From: an uncultured Clostridia bacterium
Lineage (GTDB): Bacteria; Bacillota; Clostridia; Oscillospirales; Acutalibacteraceae
Length of the DNA: 64,000 nt
Assembly (NCBI GenBank): GCA_944380845.1
Contig: CALWIU010000067.1
Coordinates: 1-64,000, forward strand
Direction of reading: 5' to 3'
Shown piece after piece: positions 60,974-64,000 of this stretch. Within the stretch, counting starts at the first letter, position 1; every line of letters begins with the position of its first letter. A model generated the notes under the pieces. It was not told where the DNA came from. It did no database searches and was given only the letters and a program-made list of their open reading frames with translations. Made by a program: the position numbers and the translations under genes.

Positions 60974-62473
60974 ATGAATCCTTGCCCGATCGTTCCGGCG
61001 CCGCGCACCTATCGGCCATGCGACGGCTTTTTTTTACTTCCTTCAGGCGGCAATGTGGTTCGCCTGCTGACGAAAAAACTTGATTCATCGATCAGCGGCG
61101 AAGAAAGTTACCGGCTGGAAATCACGCCGGATGATGTCGTGCTGACTGCGTCTGCGCCCTGCGGGCTGTTCAGAGGTTTTCAGTCGTTAAAGCAGCTTGT
61201 TTTTTTGGCAAAGGATGGCAGATTGCCCTGCGCGGTTATTGAGGACAGTCCCCGTTTTGCCGTTCGATCCTTTTTGCTTGACAGCGCCCGTCATATGCCG
61301 TCTGTGGAAGAAATCTTTCGCATGATCGACGGCGCGGCACTTTTTAAATTGAACCGAATGCACTGGCATGTCAGTGACGATCAGGGCTTCCGGATCGAAA
61401 GCGAAGTGTTCCCGCGCCTGAATACTGTTGGTTCGTATCGTGACGGGGATACTTTCGGCGGCGAAAAGAAACCCGGCAGAATCGGCGGGTATTACACCAA
61501 AGAGCAAGTGAAAGAGATCGTACGCTATGCTGCGTCTAAATATATCGAGGTTGTCCCCGAATTTGATATGCCCGGTCATGTCAGCGCAATTCTGGCGTCT
61601 TATCCGGAATTGTCCTGTCATGGCGGCGAGTATTGTGTGCGCACCGAAGGCGGGATTTTTCCCGATCTGCTTTGCGCCGGCAAGCAATCGGTGATGAACT
61701 GGATCGTTCAGCTGCTGGATGAAATGCTGCCGCTTTTCCCTTCCGAATTTGTTCACATCGGTGGGGATGAGGCGCCGAAGGGGCAGTGGTATTCCTGCGA
61801 GGACTGCTTGCGGCTGATGCGCGAAAAAGGCATGAAAAATGCAGAAGAATTGCAGCAGTATTTTACCCTTCAGGTCTGTGACTATCTGAAAAGCAAAGGA
61901 AAGCGCGCCATTGTCTGGAACGAAAGCCTGAAGGCCGGAGCCTTGCCGCCGCAGATTACGGTGCAGTATTGGCTGGGTGATAAAAAAACGACGCTGGAGC
62001 ATATGGCAGGCGGCGGACAGGTGATCGCATCGGAAATGAAGTATATGTATGCCGATTATCCCTTCTTTATGACGCCCCTTTCAAAAACATATCGGTATGA
62101 CCCGTTCCCCCATCATCCGGAGGCGGTCGCCGGCGTGGAAACCACCTTGTGGAGTGAATATATTACAACAGAAGCGCGACTTCATGAGATGGCGTTTCCC
62201 CGTATCGCCGCCGCTGCTGAGGTTGGCTGGACAGAAAAAACAGGGAAAAAATACGCCCGTTTTCATCGGAATATCAAACGCCTGCTGCCGCTTCTGCGAT
62301 CAATGGGCATTGCCGCCGCGCCAGTGCGCGACTGGTCGGGCGCTTCCCCTCGCGCTTTGCGGGAAATGGCTCGGTTTTTACACCGAACATCTGCCGGGAA
62401 AATGGTACCGAGGCAGATGCAAAATATAAAGGAAGAAAAAAGACTTGCACGACTTCAAGGTTTCTCGGATTAA
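60974..62473 (+). CDS. beta-N-acetylhexosaminidase, GH20
   Basis: A 499-aa glycoside hydrolase. An N-terminal GH20b-type domain (about 1-110) precedes the (beta/alpha)8 catalytic domain with WHVSDDQGFRIE, VPEFDMPGHVSAI and the catalytic Asp-Glu pair in HIGGDEAPKGQW near residue 264, followed by IVWNESL and VQYWLGD. GH20 enzymes remove terminal GlcNAc or GalNAc by substrate-assisted catalysis. No signal peptide is seen, so it is probably cytosolic and acts on imported oligosaccharides. ATG 60974 is chosen because GGGAGG lies 7 bases upstream. The end overlaps apbE. Confidence 0.92.
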   Translation: MNPCPIVPAPRTYRPCDGFFLLPSGGNVVRLLTKKLDSSISGEESYRLEITPDDVVLTASAPCGLFRGFQSLKQLVFLAKDGRLPCAVIEDSPRFAVRSFLLDSARHMPSVEEIFRMIDGAALFKLNRMHWHVSDDQGFRIESEVFPRLNTVGSYRDGDTFGGEKKPGRIGGYYTKEQVKEIVRYAASKYIEVVPEFDMPGHVSAILASYPELSCHGGEYCVRTEGGIFPDLLCAGKQSVMNWIVQLLDEMLPLFPSEFVHIGGDEAPKGQWYSCEDCLRLMREKGMKNAEELQQYFTLQVCDYLKSKGKRAIVWNESLKAGALPPQITVQYWLGDKKTTLEHMAGGGQVIASEMKYMYADYPFFMTPLSKTYRYDPFPHHPEAVAGVETTLWSEYITTEARLHEMAFPRIAAAAEVGWTEKTGKKYARFHRNIKRLLPLLRSMGIAAAPVRDWSGASPRALREMARFLHRTSAGKMVPRQMQNIKEEKRLARLQGFSD

Positions 62474-63458
62474 CCCTCTTTTTATTATCATACCGCTTTC
62501 GTTGTTTTTGGTGGCTGCCGTGCTGTGGGATCTTGTGCCGAAACAGCAGGAACCGATTGAAAAAACAGCATTCGCTATGGGTTCGGCGCTGACGGTTACG
62601 CTGTACGGCGGGACGGAAGAAACAGCGGATCAGATTTCTCAGCAGGTCCAGCTTCTGGAACACCGCATATCCCCGACGGTTTCAGATTCCTATACTTCTT
62701 TCATCAATCGCAATCTTTCTGCCGTGACCGATGCGGATTACAGCGGCGATTTGCGATTATTTATGGAGTGGGGCGCAGAAACGGAAGGCGCCTTTGATCT
62801 TACGCTGGGAGCGGTCAGCGCTCTTTGGGATATCGGCGGCGAAAACGAGAGAGTCCCTTCGGAAGCGGAAATTCAGCAGGCGATGAAGGTTTCCGGTTGG
62901 GCTAACCTGGTGATCGATGGCAATACCGTACGCATCCCGGAGGGGATGCAGATCGATTTCGGCGCTGTAGGGAAGGGAATGGCCTGCGATGAAGCGAAAA
63001 CCGTTTTGCAGGCGGATCCATCGGTCAGCGGCGCGGTGGTTGCGTCGGGAGGCAGTGTGCTGCTGTATGGCGATTCCCCGGACGGCGCATGGACGGTCGG
63101 CATCCAGCACCCGGATAAAGAAATTGGCGAGACGATCGCGGAACTGCAGCTGGAGGAAGGGTTTGTTTCCACCTCCGGTAACTATCAAAAATATTTTATC
63201 CGTGACGGGAAGCGTTATTGTCATATCCTGTCGCCGCAAACCGGGTATCCTGCCGAAACCGGCTTAAAAAGCGTGACGGTTGTTGCAGACAGCGGCGCGC
63301 TGAGCGATGCGCTGTCTACCGCCTGTTTTGTTTTGGGATATGAAAAAAGCCTGCCGGTTCTTGAACGCTTTGACGCGCAGGCGGTTTTTATCACGGATGA
63401 AAATGAAGTGATTCCAACCGACGGACTGACGGACGCTTTGACTTTGCAGGCGGCGTGA
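62445..63458 (+). CDS. apbE: ApbE-family FAD:protein FMN transferase
   Basis: A 337-aa exported enzyme that covalently attaches FMN to threonine of target flavoproteins such as Rnf or Nqr subunits. One N-terminal membrane segment (LFIIIPLSLFLVAAVLWDLV) anchors it outside. Motifs are AFAMGSALTVTLYG, IDFGAVGKGMACDEA near residue 175, STSGNYQKYF and CHILSPQTGYP near residue 265. It starts at TTG 62445 with AAAGGAAG upstream and overlaps the GH20 gene by 29 bases. It is followed by a NusG-II protein and a likely Gx-transporter-type gene; such trios are common beside Rnf-type systems. Confidence 0.92.
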   Translation: MHDFKVSRINPLFIIIPLSLFLVAAVLWDLVPKQQEPIEKTAFAMGSALTVTLYGGTEETADQISQQVQLLEHRISPTVSDSYTSFINRNLSAVTDADYSGDLRLFMEWGAETEGAFDLTLGAVSALWDIGGENERVPSEAEIQQAMKVSGWANLVIDGNTVRIPEGMQIDFGAVGKGMACDEAKTVLQADPSVSGAVVASGGSVLLYGDSPDGAWTVGIQHPDKEIGETIAELQLEEGFVSTSGNYQKYFIRDGKRYCHILSPQTGYPAETGLKSVTVVADSGALSDALSTACFVLGYEKSLPVLERFDAQAVFITDENEVIPTDGLTDALTLQAA

Positions 63459-63459
63459 T

Positions 63460-63834
63460 ATGAATAGAAAGTTTTTTTCCAAATATGACAGCATTTTATT
63501 GCTTGTGATTTTTTTGATAGCGGGCGTTGTGTATTTTTGGCCCCGTTTTTTTGCGGAAGATCAAAAAACAGTGGAAATTTATGCCGATACCGCGCTGGTG
63601 GAGCAAATCGACTGTTCGCAGCTTCTAAAGCCGACGGAATATGAGATCAACGGCGTTGTGATCGAGGTGTCTTCGGCAGGGGCGCGGATCTTGTCGTCTC
63701 CCTGTCCGGATCAGATTTGCGTCAGGCAGGGGGAACTGCGCGAAAATGGCGATACGGCGGTTTGTGCGCCGCAGCGCGTGGTTGTAAAAATGACCACAAA
63801 GGAGAAAAAACAACAGGATGCAATCGTCTATTGA
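63460..63834 (+). CDS. NusG domain II-containing membrane protein
   Basis: A 124-aa protein with one N-terminal membrane helix (SILLLVIFLIAGVVYFWP) and an extracytoplasmic NusG-II-like beta domain. The domain carries VVIEVSSAGARILSSPCPDQICVRQGEL and CAPQRVVVK; the three cysteines (CPDQIC...C) are typical. Function is unknown, but the family nearly always lies between ApbE and a Gx-transporter/HepS1-like gene in Clostridia, as here. It begins one base after the apbE stop. Confidence 0.9.
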   Translation: MNRKFFSKYDSILLLVIFLIAGVVYFWPRFFAEDQKTVEIYADTALVEQIDCSQLLKPTEYEINGVVIEVSSAGARILSSPCPDQICVRQGELRENGDTAVCAPQRVVVKMTTKEKKQQDAIVY

Positions 63835-64000
63835 ATGATGTGTTTAGCCGATATGAAACAGAAAAAAGAAAACAGCCCCTCCGTTCCTGTCCCGCCGACA
63901 CGGGAGCGACAGAAACAGCAGGGGAAAAACAAGAAAAAGTCGCCTGCGCGTTTTGCTGCCGAAACAGGGATCCTTGCCGCGTTGGCGCTGGCGCTTTCTT
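63835..64000 (+). CDS. Gx transporter-like membrane protein, N-terminus only (partial)
   Basis: The frame opens with ATG at 63835, directly after the previous stop, and is still open at the window end. Further in-frame ATG codons at 63838 and 63853 could be the real start. The 55 visible residues are a Lys/Gln-rich soluble tail followed by the beginning of a hydrophobic helix (ETGILAALALALS). That helix start and the position after ApbE and NusG-II fit the Gx transporter (heptaprenyl diphosphate synthase component I-like) family; the rest is outside the window. Confidence 0.6.
   Translation, partial: MMCLADMKQKKENSPSVPVPPTRERQKQQGKNKKKSPARFAAETGILAALALALS

Overview
The window reads as a chromosomal segment of a low-to-mid GC Gram-positive anaerobe, most likely a gut-type Clostridia (Oscillospirales/Ruminococcaceae-like). 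The evidence is strong AGGAGG-type ribosome binding sites, TTGACA/TATAAT promoters, a Firmicutes LexA with an AACATTTG-type palindrome, a short (58 aa) rpsU gene, a CD1247-type gene behind efp, DUF3842, an ApbE/NusG-II/Gx-transporter-like cluster and long secreted helical proteins. No rRNA, CRISPR array, insertion sequence, phage or integrase was seen; there is one tRNA (Thr, CGT).

Layout. 0-4.6 kb: the end of a radical SAM/SPASM protein, a HAD phosphatase and a lipoprotein, then a TPP-riboswitch-controlled thiamine-precursor uptake operon (YkoF-like protein, permease, binding lipoprotein, ATPase). 4.9-6.7 kb: a secreted helical protein with an aromatic C-terminal tail. 6.8-11.5 kb: an MFS transporter, a structured intergenic stretch, an NCS2 uracil/xanthine permease with an attenuator-like leader, and a GH3 N-acetylhexosaminidase. 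11.6-16.8 kb (minus): a three-gene TerB-N / BrxD-like ATPase / Lhr-BrxHI-like helicase operon, a BREX-related cassette without PglZ or methylase. 17.1-26.7 kb: one 3084-codon gene for a giant secreted repeat protein whose C-terminal tail resembles that of the 4.9 kb gene. 26.7-29.9 kb (minus): tRNA-Thr, comM/yifB, fumC. 30.2-36.0 kb: a TetR regulator, DUF3842, an SDR plus an Old-Yellow-Enzyme-type ene-reductase, and an FAD oxidoreductase.

36.1-43.2 kb (minus): HtrA protease with its two-component system, a membrane-anchored surface protein and aldose 1-epimerase. 43.4-50 kb is a wall-synthesis region: FHA protein, FtsW/RodA protein and PBP on the plus strand, converging on a murL-murD pair on the minus strand that implies an epimerase-based route to D-glutamate in peptidoglycan. 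50.2-54.1 kb: rpsU, YqeG phosphatase, M24 peptidase, EF-P, CD1247-like protein and a RING/zinc-ribbon membrane protein. 54.2-60.0 kb (minus): a five-gene sugar-acid operon that can be assembled into an L-galactose/L-galactonate to 2-keto-3-deoxygluconate route. 60.2-64 kb: lexA, a GH20 hexosaminidase, ApbE, a NusG-II protein and the start of a likely Gx-transporter-type membrane protein.

The most unusual items are the giant repeat exoprotein with its shared C-terminal tail, the TerB-N/BrxD/helicase cassette, the MurL-MurD pair, the candidate L-galactose operon, and unexplained structured intergenic RNA-like segments near 8.1 kb and 31.4 kb. Start sites were moved from the longest open frame to the position best supported by a ribosome binding site where the sequence allowed. 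All functions are assigned by motif recognition from the sequence; no database search was run.
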